Shown: positions 1 through 7,766 of the stretch, one piece after another
Layout of the letters: each line of letters begins with the position of its first letter
Position numbering within the stretch: position 1 is the stretch's first letter
Assembly: GCA_031546815.1 (NCBI GenBank)
Contig: JAVBJV010000024.1
Coordinates: forward strand, 1 to 30,302
DNA from: JAVBJV01 sp031546815
GTDB lineage: Bacteria; Pseudomonadota; Alphaproteobacteria; Acetobacterales; Acetobacteraceae
Direction of reading: 5' to 3'
Length of the DNA stretch: 30,302 nucleotides
Made by a program: the position numbers and the translations under genes
Notes under the pieces: generated by a model
What the model saw: only the letters and a program-made list of their open reading frames with translations
Databases searched by the model: none
What the model was told of the DNA's origin: nothing

Positions 1-306
1 TTCGACCGTTTTCCCCGGCGTTCCGGCCAGCAGCACCGCCCCCGATGCGGGCGATGCGGGCTTGCGGGCGATGCCGTAAATCCGGCACCAGCGCAGCAGG
101 AAAAATCCCGTCGCGGTATCGGGGAAGAACTGCTGAACGATATAGTCCAGGTAGCCGTAGAGCAGATGGCCGATACCGGCCATTACATCGGCCACCACCC
201 CCAGCACCGAACGGCGCAGCATGGTATCGGCGCCCGGCAGGCGCGCCTTGAACGCCGCGCGCGCCTGCGCGCGCAGGTCCGACAGGGTCGGTCGTGCATA
301 GGACAT
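1..306 (-). CDS. Baseplate protein gp47 / J-like, N-terminal part (runs off window)
   Basis: The first 102 codons are present; the rest lies beyond base 1. The protein begins MSYARPTLSDL and has the pattern of the Mu gp47 / baseplate J family: an N-terminal RPTL-x2-L motif, a GADTMLRRSVLGV stretch, then a GYLDYIVQQFFPDTA segment and a W-x4-GI-x-RKPA motif around residues 73-84. In Mu-type tails this protein forms the wedge of the baseplate periphery and contacts the fibres. It follows gp46 by 16 bp in the leftward tail operon. Family assignment is strong; the C-terminal half cannot be judged. Confidence 0.88.
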   Translation of the reverse strand, partial: MSYARPTLSDLRAQARAAFKARLPGADTMLRRSVLGVVADVMAGIGHLLYGYLDYIVQQFFPDTATGFFLLRWCRIYGIARKPASPASGAVLLAGTPGKTVE

Positions 307-322
307 GGTGAAAATTCCGTTG

Positions 323-805
323 TCAGTTACCGGTTTCGGCGGACCACAGCAGATCGAACACGTCGCGCTTCGTGCTGGTGCCGTCGCGCCGCGTGATGGT
401 GATCTGCAGCGCGATGCTGCGCGACGCGGGCGCGCCGGTCAGCGTGGCATCGACATCGACCGTCTGCGCCACGCCGTCGTCGATCAGCCAGGCCAACGCA
501 TCGCCGGCATAATCGACCGCGCGCTGGCGGGTTTCTTCGGTCGCCAGTTCGCGGCCCAGCAGCCACAGCAGCGACCCGATGCGATCACCCGCCGGCGCTG
601 CTGATCCGTCTGTCTTCAGGTCGCCCCACCAGCCGCGCCGATCGGTGCCGCCCGTGGGCAGCACATCGTCGTCTTCCGCCTGGCGGTCGGTGAACAGCGA
701 CACGATGACCGCGCTGCGCAGGCCGCCATCGATCCCCAGATCACCGCCGGTCAACTGCCAGTCGAACGACAGGGCCGCGCCGTCGAAGGTAAATGCGATA
801 TCCAT
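323..805 (-). CDS. Mu gp46-like baseplate wedge protein
   Basis: This 160-residue protein matches the phage GP46 family in length and pattern. It has an N-terminal strand segment (MDIAF, then a W-Q-L motif), a GGLRSAVIVSLFTDRQAEDD block around residues 28-47, a GWWGD motif near residue 60, and the family's GSLLWLL-x-R and A-L-x-WLIDDGVA segments in the second half. GP46 is a small wedge subunit of Mu-type contractile-tail baseplates, comparable in role to T4 gp25. It lies one base downstream of gp45 and just before gp47, which is the Mu gene order. Confidence 0.88.
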   Translation of the reverse strand: MDIAFTFDGAALSFDWQLTGGDLGIDGGLRSAVIVSLFTDRQAEDDDVLPTGGTDRRGWWGDLKTDGSAAPAGDRIGSLLWLLGRELATEETRQRAVDYAGDALAWLIDDGVAQTVDVDATLTGAPASRSIALQITITRRDGTSTKRDVFDLLWSAETGN

Positions 806-806
806 G

Positions 807-1376
807 TCACCCTGCCTTGACGATCTGTGTCAGATGGGACGCGCCCATTGGCTGCTTCGGAGGGCCGCTGACACCGCCCCCCGCCTGCACGCCGCTGTGC
901 GTGTGGTTGTTGAACAGATCGACCAGCGCATCCGTCACCAGTTTTGCGACCGCACCGCCCGCACTGCCCAGCGCGATGGCAGGCGCCGTCATCGTCACCG
1001 ATTGCGACGAAGTAACGGTGACGGGCAGCGGAGACGCGATTTCCAGCCCCGCCACGCGCCAGACGATCTGCGTGCCGCGCGCATCCCTGAACCCGAATTC
1101 GCCGGGTTCCAGATCAGCGATGCGCAACGCGGGATCGTCGCCACCCAGCGCGACGTGGTGGTCGGGCGTGATCTGCAGCGACAGGATATCGCCGCCGGTC
1201 GGGCGCGCGGAAAAACCCATCGGCCACAACAGTTCCAGCGCCTGCCGCGCTTCGCCCGACAGCAGTTTGGCATCGATCACCGTGCGGTTGCCGGTCACCC
1301 CGGACGAAACGATCCTGCCGCGGCTGACCAGGCTGTGCACGGCAGCCAGCGCGCGGCGTGCGAGGGTATCGCTCAT
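807..1376 (-). CDS. Mu gp45-like baseplate assembly / spike protein (gpV family)
   Basis: The 189-residue product fits the Mu gp45 / baseplate assembly V family. An N-terminal OB-fold region is followed by a beta-rich repeat stretch (residues about 115-160, VTVTSSQSVTMTAPAIALGS), as in the trimeric membrane-piercing spike. An H-T-H-x-G-V motif near residue 157 (NNHTHSGVQ) and the terminal GPPKQP resemble the metal-binding spike tips of this family. The start codon overlaps the stop of the hub gene in an ATGA arrangement, so translation is probably coupled. The spike role is inferred from the family. Confidence 0.87.
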   Translation of the reverse strand: MSDTLARRALAAVHSLVSRGRIVSSGVTGNRTVIDAKLLSGEARQALELLWPMGFSARPTGGDILSLQITPDHHVALGGDDPALRIADLEPGEFGFRDARGTQIVWRVAGLEIASPLPVTVTSSQSVTMTAPAIALGSAGGAVAKLVTDALVDLFNNHTHSGVQAGGGVSGPPKQPMGASHLTQIVKAG

Positions 1377-2491
1377 GGCATCTCCTCATACCGGCCGGAA
1401 TTCCGGCGGATGGCCGCCCACATGTCACCACCACCCCCGGACGGGCGCCGGGCGCGCACCGACGCGGGATCGGGCGTGAAGGCATCCGGCGGCCCCAGCG
1501 TCAGTTCTGTCGTGCGTCCTTCGGTCGGCGACAGCGCATACGTCACGGCGGAAATCAGCAGATCCTGATCCAGCCGCAGATAGGGCGACTTCACTGGCAC
1601 CAGCCGGTTGACCGTCCACAACTTTCCGTCGGACTGCCGCCAGCCAGCGACCCTGATCTTCGCCTTTCTGCCGCGCGCGGCATCGAACAAAAGTTTCCAG
1701 CGCGCCCGCGCCTGCGCCGCCGCCCGCGTGATCTGGCTTTCCGCCGAGATCGCGTGCGGCCGATAGCGCGGGCAGGCGGTGTTTTCCGCCGAACCTTCAA
1801 CCCCGGTCATCACCTGGTCGACGGTGTTGCAGACGCCGTGCTGGCCACGGACGATGATCTTGCTGAACTGTTTGCTGACGTCGAATTCGGCGTCGGCGCT
1901 GATGATGTTCTCGCCCTGGACGAGCGCATCCGCAGCGCGTTCCGAAGCAGCACGGGCAAGGACAAGATGTCCATCCGCGCCGTCGCTTGCCAGAATGCTG
2001 CGCAGCCGACACAGCCGTTCGATGAACGCATATCCCGTCTCCGTTTTTTCCAGCGTCGCATCGACGAATTTGTCCCCGACATCGCACAAAACATCGACAT
2101 CGATCCCGAATGGCGCGGCGACAGCGCGGGCGATCTGGTCCAGCTTGCAGCCGCGAAACTGGCTGCCGTCGATTTCCGGCGAACAATCGATGATGTCTTC
2201 GGTTTTCGACCGGCCGCGGATCTGCACTGTATGCGCGTTGCCTGCGTATTTCGGGGCGTAGCGATCGACATAGCCGGTCAGCACCGGGTCAGCACCGATA
2301 CGCACCACGCAGGGCGAGAACGGCCTGATCTGCCACGGCACACCGCCTGACCATCCTTCCGTGACGCTGATATCGAAATCCGACGCCATGCGGTCTATCC
2401 CGCGTGTGATGCGAACGCTGGTCCAGCCTGTGTATTCACGGCCATCAACGTGCAGCGTGATGGTGTTTTTATTGTCGGGTTCAGATGCCAT
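1373..2491 (-). CDS. Mu gpP-like baseplate hub protein (gp44 / late control D-like)
   Basis: This 372-residue protein has the hub signature: a T-L-x-V-D-G-R-EYTGWTSVRITRGI opening, a SDFDISVTEGW strand pair near residue 40, and the G-YVDRY-x-P-x-Y segment near residue 73, followed by RGRSKTEDIIDCS. These features are typical of Mu gpP and P2 gpD hub proteins, which form the trimeric ring between tail tube and spike. Its length is usual for Mu gpP (about 380). A GAGGT Shine-Dalgarno lies just before ATG 2491. The next gene upstream is an antirepressor rather than gpN, an insertion into the normal N-P order. Confidence 0.88.
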   Translation of the reverse strand: MASEPDNKNTITLHVDGREYTGWTSVRITRGIDRMASDFDISVTEGWSGGVPWQIRPFSPCVVRIGADPVLTGYVDRYAPKYAGNAHTVQIRGRSKTEDIIDCSPEIDGSQFRGCKLDQIARAVAAPFGIDVDVLCDVGDKFVDATLEKTETGYAFIERLCRLRSILASDGADGHLVLARAASERAADALVQGENIISADAEFDVSKQFSKIIVRGQHGVCNTVDQVMTGVEGSAENTACPRYRPHAISAESQITRAAAQARARWKLLFDAARGRKAKIRVAGWRQSDGKLWTVNRLVPVKSPYLRLDQDLLISAVTYALSPTEGRTTELTLGPPDAFTPDPASVRARRPSGGGGDMWAAIRRNSGRYEEMP

Positions 2492-2499
2492 CGGCTACC

Positions 2500-3279
2500 T
2501 CAGGCCACCACACGCACGGCGGGCAGCAGCTTGGCCAGCCTGGTCAGACCCCGGGGGGTGACGCGCACCTGTTCGGTGACCTTTTCCGAACCGTCACCGC
2601 GCAGCACGGTGGTGACCTTGTGTTCCAAATCGCCCGAGACGATGCGTTCCTGATACGCACAGAAATGGCCGCACCCGGCGCGCTTGTATATCCAGCGGTG
2701 CAGGGACAGGTAGCCGAACAGATCCCTGGGCCGGACCTGCAAGGTCTTGGCGGCGTCGGTCATGCACAGGCTGCCATCGGCTTCCGCGATGCGGTTCAGG
2801 GCTTCGGCCTTGGGGGAAAGTTCTTCGACCTTTTCTTCCAACACTTCCACCCGGTCGCTAAGGTCCGCCGCCAACCGAAGTGCCCCCGCCTTGGTTTGGG
2901 GGATGTTGAACCGGGTGTTCACCGCTTCCAGCAAGGCAGCATTGGACACGCCATAGCTCCCGGTCTTGCGGATGGAGGGAATCACCTCGGCCGTGACCCA
3001 GCGCTTGAACCGTTTTGCCGCCGGTTTGCGGCTGGTCAGGATCAGCGAATACAGGCCGGATTCGTTGATGATGATAAGCTGCTGGACCTGAGCTGATGCG
3101 ATACCCTCATTACTAATGAGGGTATATTTTTCATCGTCATCAAGCCGAGTTGCAGCTTGTGATGGATTGCCAACTTCCAGCACCTTGCAGATATCGGCCA
3201 GCACGAACCAAGGCTCCCCGTCGCGCTCCAGCACACGGACCGGTTCGCTCTCGAAAGAAAAAGGGATCAGGCTGCTCAT
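2500..3279 (-). CDS. BRO-N / KilAC-type phage antirepressor inside the tail operon
   Basis: The 259-residue product has two domains. Residues about 1-110 form a BRO-N domain (R-V-x-E-R-DGEPWFVLADICKVL, then I-I-NESGLYSLILTSRKPAA, and WVTAEVIPSIRKTGSYG). Residues about 140-255 form an ANT/KilAC-like domain (MTDAAKTL, LFGYLSLHRWIYKR, VRVTPRGLTRLAKLL). Such proteins usually bind repressors or DNA and promote induction. A strong AAAGGAG Shine-Dalgarno precedes ATG 3279. The gene lies between gpN and gpP, where tail genes are normally contiguous, so it looks like a moron. The sequence between the BRO-N strands encodes a 25-bp palindrome. A structural role is unlikely. Confidence 0.88.
   Translation of the reverse strand: MSSLIPFSFESEPVRVLERDGEPWFVLADICKVLEVGNPSQAATRLDDDEKYTLISNEGIASAQVQQLIIINESGLYSLILTSRKPAAKRFKRWVTAEVIPSIRKTGSYGVSNAALLEAVNTRFNIPQTKAGALRLAADLSDRVEVLEEKVEELSPKAEALNRIAEADGSLCMTDAAKTLQVRPRDLFGYLSLHRWIYKRAGCGHFCAYQERIVSGDLEHKVTTVLRGDGSEKVTEQVRVTPRGLTRLAKLLPAVRVVA
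3101..3125. repeat. 25-bp perfect palindrome inside the antirepressor gene
   Basis: Two 12-bp arms (ATACCCTCATTA at 3101-3112 and its exact reverse complement at 3114-3125) flank a single C. The palindrome lies within codons for residues about 52-60 of the BRO-N domain. Read rightward it is followed by ATTTTT. It could be a protein-binding operator for autoregulation, or a hairpin with a 9-bp stem and 7-nt loop acting as an antisense terminator. Its presence is certain; its function is not. Confidence 0.7.
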
Positions 3280-3318
3280 TATACGGCAACTCCTTTCATC
3301 AGGATGGTGTTCTGCGCG

Positions 3319-4761
3319 TCAGTCATTGCCGGTCACCAGAAATTTCCCCGCCATCGGCATGAAGGCTGGATGCGCAGCCGTGTTCTGCGCGACCAGCGCG
3401 TCGGCGCTCGCCGCGCTGCCGGTCAGAAGATGCGCCAGCACCAGCGACGGCAGCGCCGCACCGATGCTGTAGTCAGCCAACCGCGCCGCCTTTTTCGCGC
3501 GCCGCGTGAAATCCTCGACCACCGCCGTCTGCAGGGCGACCCACGACAAGTACAGCGCATCGTCGCCCGCATCCGCCGCGGCTTCGGCGCGCGCATCGAT
3601 CACATCGACCAGCGTGTCGCGCACCGCTTCCGCCGCCGTACTGCTGGGCCATTCCGCCTGGGCATACACATCGACCAGCGCCAGCGTGGCATGCCCGCGC
3701 ACCTGATCGATGATCGCCTGCGCGACGATATCCGACATCAGCGATTCATCGCTGTCAGCACCCGGGGCCGCCCACGCATCGAACGCATCGTCGCTGCCGG
3801 ACCACAGGGCGGGCACCGATACGGCACCGGCATCGCCCTTGCCGGGCAGTGTAAAACCGCCGGACGCATCTGCATCCGCCCCGGCATCGGGCCAGCCGCC
3901 CCATACGGTGCCGCCCTTGGGCTGCCACGCATCTGGTGTCCAGTCGGTCCACGGCAACAGGCCGGGATCGATCGGCCCGCTGTCGCCGCCGCGCGACGAC
4001 GTGCCGGGGTCCGGCAGCGGCAGCGATGCCAGTGCACCCGGAATACACTTGAACGCGCCGGACAGGCCGGGGCCAAGTTTCGTCGCGACATCCAGCATGC
4101 CCGAGACCTGCGAGATCAGGCCCAGCGCCCTGGAGAATTTATCGAGATCCAGCCCCGGCAGGCCACCGAAACCCAGTCCCAGCGCGCCACCCAGCCCGCC
4201 CAGCATGGACAGGCCGGGACCCGCGATGAAGCCAAGCGGATCGCGGATCGCCGCCATCGCCATGTTGGCGTATTTCAGACCCTTCTCGACACCGCGCATC
4301 GCGGCATCCAGCAGCGACCCGGTGTCGGATTGCGCGGCGGGTCCGGGTTCCTGCCCGGCTTCGACGAAGGTCATGTCGATGCGCGCATAGCGCAGACCGT
4401 CCTTGCTGCCCTCGCGCACGTTGACCGATGTGCAACGCACACGCTGCCGACCATAGGCCGGGTGCAGCAGCGTGCCGACATCGCCCTTGTCCTCGCACGC
4501 TGCCAGCAGCGCATCGCGCTGGGTGGTGTAGCCGTCGCCCAGCACGAAACCCGTGATATCGAACTTGCGGATCGCGCGGCCCAGGTCCTCGGTGTAGGGC
4601 ACGTCGCGGTCGGGGTATTCGTATTCGGCGATACGCCGGCCACCCTTGCGCGCGTGGTCCTCGACATAGAACGACGCGCCACGGAACGATGCCGTGCGCG
4701 CGCCCCCCAGCATGCCGAGCATCGATGAAACCGACGACAGCGATGACAGCGATGACAGCAT
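3319..4761 (-). CDS. Mu gpN-like tail/DNA circularization protein
   Basis: The 480-residue product carries the DNA_circ_N domain at residues about 20-115: A-S-F-R-GASFYVEDHARKGGRR, EYPDRDVPYTEDLGR, GFVLGDGY and LLHPAYGRQRV. This domain is typical of Mu gpN. In Mu-type tails gpN is a baseplate hub-associated protein between tape measure and hub; the DNA circularization name comes from an older observation. The rest is a long Ala/Gly/Asp-rich region with little recognisable structure. The start (ATG 4761) has an AGGGA Shine-Dalgarno, and the first residues (MLSSLSSLSS) come from a 9-bp tandem repeat in the DNA. Confidence 0.85.
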   Translation of the reverse strand: MLSSLSSLSSVSSMLGMLGGARTASFRGASFYVEDHARKGGRRIAEYEYPDRDVPYTEDLGRAIRKFDITGFVLGDGYTTQRDALLAACEDKGDVGTLLHPAYGRQRVRCTSVNVREGSKDGLRYARIDMTFVEAGQEPGPAAQSDTGSLLDAAMRGVEKGLKYANMAMAAIRDPLGFIAGPGLSMLGGLGGALGLGFGGLPGLDLDKFSRALGLISQVSGMLDVATKLGPGLSGAFKCIPGALASLPLPDPGTSSRGGDSGPIDPGLLPWTDWTPDAWQPKGGTVWGGWPDAGADADASGGFTLPGKGDAGAVSVPALWSGSDDAFDAWAAPGADSDESLMSDIVAQAIIDQVRGHATLALVDVYAQAEWPSSTAAEAVRDTLVDVIDARAEAAADAGDDALYLSWVALQTAVVEDFTRRAKKAARLADYSIGAALPSLVLAHLLTGSAASADALVAQNTAAHPAFMPMAGKFLVTGND

Positions 4762-4781
4762 GTTGTTCCCTGTTGAACGGA

Positions 4782-6890
4782 TTAATCGGACTGCGCATAG
4801 CCAACATTGGCCTGCGGTTCGGCGGTGATGCCGGTGCCGGTGATATCAACCCGCATGCCCGGCGGCGCGTTTTCGAACCGCACTACGGTTTCCACCGCGC
4901 CGCGCACCTCGGCCTGCACGGGCGCGCTGCCGCCCGCAGGCGGTGTGCCGGCACCATAAATCGCGGGCATTGCGGCGGGCATCATAGCGGGCAGCATGGG
5001 TGGCTGGGCAGATGCTGCGGAAGGGGATGAGTCTGCCGGACGGCGGATACGTCCCTGCGCGATCGCGTCTTCTTCCGAGCTCAAGCCGAGCCACCGATTA
5101 AATCGGCCGCCCTGCCGCGCGAACCAGTCGCGTTCTTCCAACGCGCCGTTCTGTTCGACATCGCGCGCGATGACCGAACGGCGCTGATCGTCGGACAGGT
5201 GCCGCGCGATCGGGGCGCCATTGCGGATTTCATCCGCCGTGGTGCTCGACAGGTCGCGATCCACATAACGCGGGTCGGTCGCCAGATCATACATCTGCTG
5301 AGCCATCGGCAACGTGCGCAACGCAACGCCCGCAACGCGCCCCAGCCTCCCGCCACGCTCCTGCAACGCCCCGGCAACCTGCTGCCCGGCCGCCAGCGCA
5401 ATCGATCCCGTGTTTTCACCGGTGCCATCCGCCGCCAGCGCCCCGACGGCAGTCAGCGCCGGACCCGCCAGTGCTCCGCCCACCTGTGCAATCCGCCCCA
5501 GCCGCGATTGCGGACGCGGCTGGGGCACATTTCCCGCCCACACATCCCGCGGCAGATAGCCGGTCTGCGGCACACTGCCACGCGGCGCGGTGCGTTCCCA
5601 CGGATTGCGGTACGGCGCCTGCCCCGCCTGCGGCACGCGGCCGCGACGCGGGGTGCCGCCGGGCGCGGATGGCATCTGCCGTGCGGCCTGCGCGGCCCGC
5701 TCCATCGCCTGTGCGGCTTGCTGCGCAACGGACGGCAGGTCGCGCCACGCCTGGATGAAGCGCCGCAACCGCGAAACGCTGAACGCCAAAAACAGGCCCG
5801 CGCCCGCCGCGCCCAGCGCCAGCATCGGGCCGTGCGCTTCAGTCAGCGGGCGGATCAGCGCCACCGCGCCCCGGCCCATATCCAGAAAGCCTTGACCGAT
5901 CGCCACGATGCGCGTGCCCAGCGACGACCAGTCGATCTGTTTCAGCCATTCAACCAGCGTGCCGACCTTTTCCGCGATGCTGGTCGCCAGCCATTCGCGG
6001 TTCGCGCCAACCCAGACCGCCAGGCCATCGACCACCGGCTTCATCACCGGCACCAGTTCGGCCGCGATGGTCAGCCCCAGCGACTGGAGGCTGGTCTTCA
6101 GGTCGCCCCACAGATTGTCCATTTCCGCCAGCGCGGATATCTGCCGGTCGGATACCGGGCCGCCCAGCTGGTCGAAGCGATCCGACAATTCGCGCAGACC
6201 GGCGGCGCCGCCCTGCAGCATGGGAATCATGTCGACGCCAGCACGGCCGAACAGCGCCATCGCCATGCGCGCCTGTTCGGCCGGGTTGGTGTTGTTGCGA
6301 AATGCGTTTGCCAGCAGCGGCATCACTTCGTTCAGCGACCGCACGCGGCCGCGTGCATCGGTCATCGAAATGCCGAGCTTGCGGAACAGCGATGCCAGTT
6401 CCCGATTACGCCCCGCCACCCCCAGTGCCATGCCGGAGTTCAGCTTGTTCAGCGCGCCGGACAGTGTTTCGGCGCTGATCCCCGACGATCCGGCGTAATA
6501 CTGGAAGCGCTGCAACTGCCCGAGCGCAATGCCGGTGCGCTGCGACATGTTGTTCAGCGCCGCACCCGCAGCCGACGCCTGCACCGACATGGTGACCAGC
6601 CCCGCCGCCGACAGGCCCGCCCCCATCGTGGCCAGCGATGCGGCGGCCTGCACCGCCTGCACGCCGATGCTGTAAATGCCGGATACAGCCAGACGACTGA
6701 CCGTGCCAAGCCCCGTGACATTCCCCGCCAGTTTGGCGGTCTGCGCGCCCAGATCGCGCATGCCCCGCATCTGGCGCGCGGCCCAGCTGTTGCGCGTCAG
6801 GGTTTCCATACGCGCGTTGATGGCCGACAGTTTTTCCGCGGCATTGCCGGTGACGGAAATTCGCGCCTTGAATTCCTGTTCAGCCGCCAT
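4782..6890 (-). CDS. Tail tape measure protein
   Basis: This 702-residue protein is the longest of the tail block and directly follows the chaperone, the expected place. Residues about 30-130 are Ala-rich helix, and residues 100-260 carry the usual tape-measure pattern (NNMSQRTGIALGQLQRFQYYAGSSG, LFRKLGI, FRNNTNPAEQARMAMALFGRAG). A hydrophobic segment lies near residues 350-370 (MLALGAAGAGLFLAFSV), and the C-terminal third is Pro/Arg/Gln-rich and low in complexity. The length would set a tail of roughly 100 nm if the usual 1.5 angstrom per residue applies. An AGGGA Shine-Dalgarno precedes ATG 6890. Confidence 0.9.
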   Translation of the reverse strand: MAAEQEFKARISVTGNAAEKLSAINARMETLTRNSWAARQMRGMRDLGAQTAKLAGNVTGLGTVSRLAVSGIYSIGVQAVQAAASLATMGAGLSAAGLVTMSVQASAAGAALNNMSQRTGIALGQLQRFQYYAGSSGISAETLSGALNKLNSGMALGVAGRNRELASLFRKLGISMTDARGRVRSLNEVMPLLANAFRNNTNPAEQARMAMALFGRAGVDMIPMLQGGAAGLRELSDRFDQLGGPVSDRQISALAEMDNLWGDLKTSLQSLGLTIAAELVPVMKPVVDGLAVWVGANREWLATSIAEKVGTLVEWLKQIDWSSLGTRIVAIGQGFLDMGRGAVALIRPLTEAHGPMLALGAAGAGLFLAFSVSRLRRFIQAWRDLPSVAQQAAQAMERAAQAARQMPSAPGGTPRRGRVPQAGQAPYRNPWERTAPRGSVPQTGYLPRDVWAGNVPQPRPQSRLGRIAQVGGALAGPALTAVGALAADGTGENTGSIALAAGQQVAGALQERGGRLGRVAGVALRTLPMAQQMYDLATDPRYVDRDLSSTTADEIRNGAPIARHLSDDQRRSVIARDVEQNGALEERDWFARQGGRFNRWLGLSSEEDAIAQGRIRRPADSSPSAASAQPPMLPAMMPAAMPAIYGAGTPPAGGSAPVQAEVRGAVETVVRFENAPPGMRVDITGTGITAEPQANVGYAQSD

Positions 6891-6894
6891 GGCG

Positions 6895-7385
6895 TTATCC
6901 CTGTTCCGTCATCAGTTTACGCAGGCGCACGGCCTGCAGCCGCAGGTGCAGCAGTTGCGCCGGAGTCTGCGCGAAAACATCGATCCCGCTGCCGCGCCAG
7001 AAATACGCGGCCTCGTGATACCAGTCGGTCAGTTCGGCGGCGCCGCCCCAGTTGTCATAAAAACCAGCAGCACCGTCTGGATATCGAGGAAGTCGGCGAC
7101 ATGCAGATGATCGACCGTCGACAGCGGCACACCCGCGAGTTCGGAGATGTGCCGCGCGAACAGCGCGCTGTTCGGGATCAGGTTGAAATTCCCCGCGCCA
7201 TACGAATACGGCGTGCCGACGCGCCGCAGCAGATCGCCGCGCGGTTCGCGCAGTGTCAGTTCCGTGACGGAACCGCCATGCGCCGGAACGGCATGGCGCA
7301 GCGTGATGGTCCAGGGCCACGCGCCCTGCACGTCCTGCGCCTGTTCGGCGTTGACCGAAAGCGTGTCGATGTTTTCTTCGCTCAT
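6895..7385 (-). CDS. Tail assembly chaperone, -1 frameshift extension (gp41-gp42 / E+E' type)
   Basis: A second open frame overlaps the end of the chaperone and runs to TAA at 6895-6897. If the ribosome slips back one base at 7059-7065, the product is 163 residues: 109 from the first frame, then 54 more beginning YDNWGGAAELTDWYHEA and ending RLRKLMTEQG. The extension is compositionally protein-like (aromatic W/Y with Leu/Arg helices) and lacks its own start codon or Shine-Dalgarno. It ends five bases before the tape-measure gene, exactly where Mu gp42 and P2 E' lie. Use of the shift is inferred from the family rule, not shown. Confidence 0.75.
7029..7385 (-). CDS. Tail assembly chaperone, unshifted form (Mu gp41 / P2 E-like)
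   Basis: This is a 118-residue protein with the features of the E/gp41/gp14 tail chaperone family: an acidic N-terminus, a strand pair (WPWTITLRHAVPA, VTELTLREPRGD) and a C-terminal helical part (FARHISELAGVPLSTVDHLHVADFLDIQTVL). It binds the tape measure during tail assembly and is not in the virion. Its ATG overlaps the TGA of the tube gene (ATGA), and it sits between the tube and tape-measure genes as in all such tails. The zero-frame stop is at 7029-7031, about 30 nt after a slippery run. Confidence 0.85.
   Translation of the reverse strand: MSEENIDTLSVNAEQAQDVQGAWPWTITLRHAVPAHGGSVTELTLREPRGDLLRRVGTPYSYGAGNFNLIPNSALFARHISELAGVPLSTVDHLHVADFLDIQTVLLVFMTTGAAPPN
7059..7065 (-). promoter_or_regulatory. 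Putative -1 ribosomal frameshift site GGTTTTT
   Basis: On the minus strand the codons GTT-TTT-ATG lie within GGTTTTTATG. A one-base slip lets the A-site tRNA-Phe re-pair perfectly on TTT and moves translation into the frame that continues to 6895. Seven bases further on is a self-complementary GGCGGCGCCGCC segment (minus strand, about 7036-7050) that could form structure stimulating the slip. The P-site re-pairing (GTT to GGT) is imperfect, so efficiency is uncertain. Confidence 0.6.
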
Positions 7386-7753
7386 TTACGCATCTCCTGA
7401 ATGTCGTTGCAGAAGAACGACCCGCTGAACTTGCCGCCTTCGCTGCTGAGTTCGACCTTGCCGCTGCTGTTGGCGTTGCGCCCGACATACACGGTGCCGG
7501 ACGGCATTTCGGCCGTGATGGTCACGTTCTTCATTTTCTGGAACGCCTGCGGCGAGATGTCGGGGATCACCAGAAGTTCAAAATCGAACTGCCCGACATG
7601 CGCGGTTTCCTTGTCGCCCACATATTTTCCGCTGTTGTCGACGATCGGTTCGCGCTGGATCCCGTTCAGCGTGACCTTGATATCGCCGGTCGTCGAATAC
7701 TGCCGCCCGTCGATCATGAAATAGCAGATACCCGCAATGCGCCCGATGGCCAT
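7382..7753 (-). CDS. Contractile tail tube protein (Mu gpM-like)
   Basis: This 123-residue protein starts MAIGRIAGICYFMIDGRQYSTTGD, then has K-V-TLNGIQREPIVDNSG near residues 26-41 and a GKFSGSFFCNDIQEM ending. These are hallmarks of the Mu-type tail tube family, which forms the inner tube extending from baseplate to head. The open frame reaches further upstream, but ATG 7753 has a GGGAG Shine-Dalgarno and matches the family's length and N-terminus. It lies 13 bp after the sheath and overlaps the chaperone start by 4 bp, the classic sheath-tube-chaperone order. Confidence 0.9.
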   Translation of the reverse strand: MAIGRIAGICYFMIDGRQYSTTGDIKVTLNGIQREPIVDNSGKYVGDKETAHVGQFDFELLVIPDISPQAFQKMKNVTITAEMPSGTVYVGRNANSSGKVELSSEGGKFSGSFFCNDIQEMRK

Positions 7754-7766
7754 GATGCATGCTCCC

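Noticed and set aside
5199..7400. Very long rightward open frame opposite the tape measure gene
   Set aside because: Arg/His/Gln-rich composition typical of the antisense of a GC-rich gene; no start signal or family pattern.
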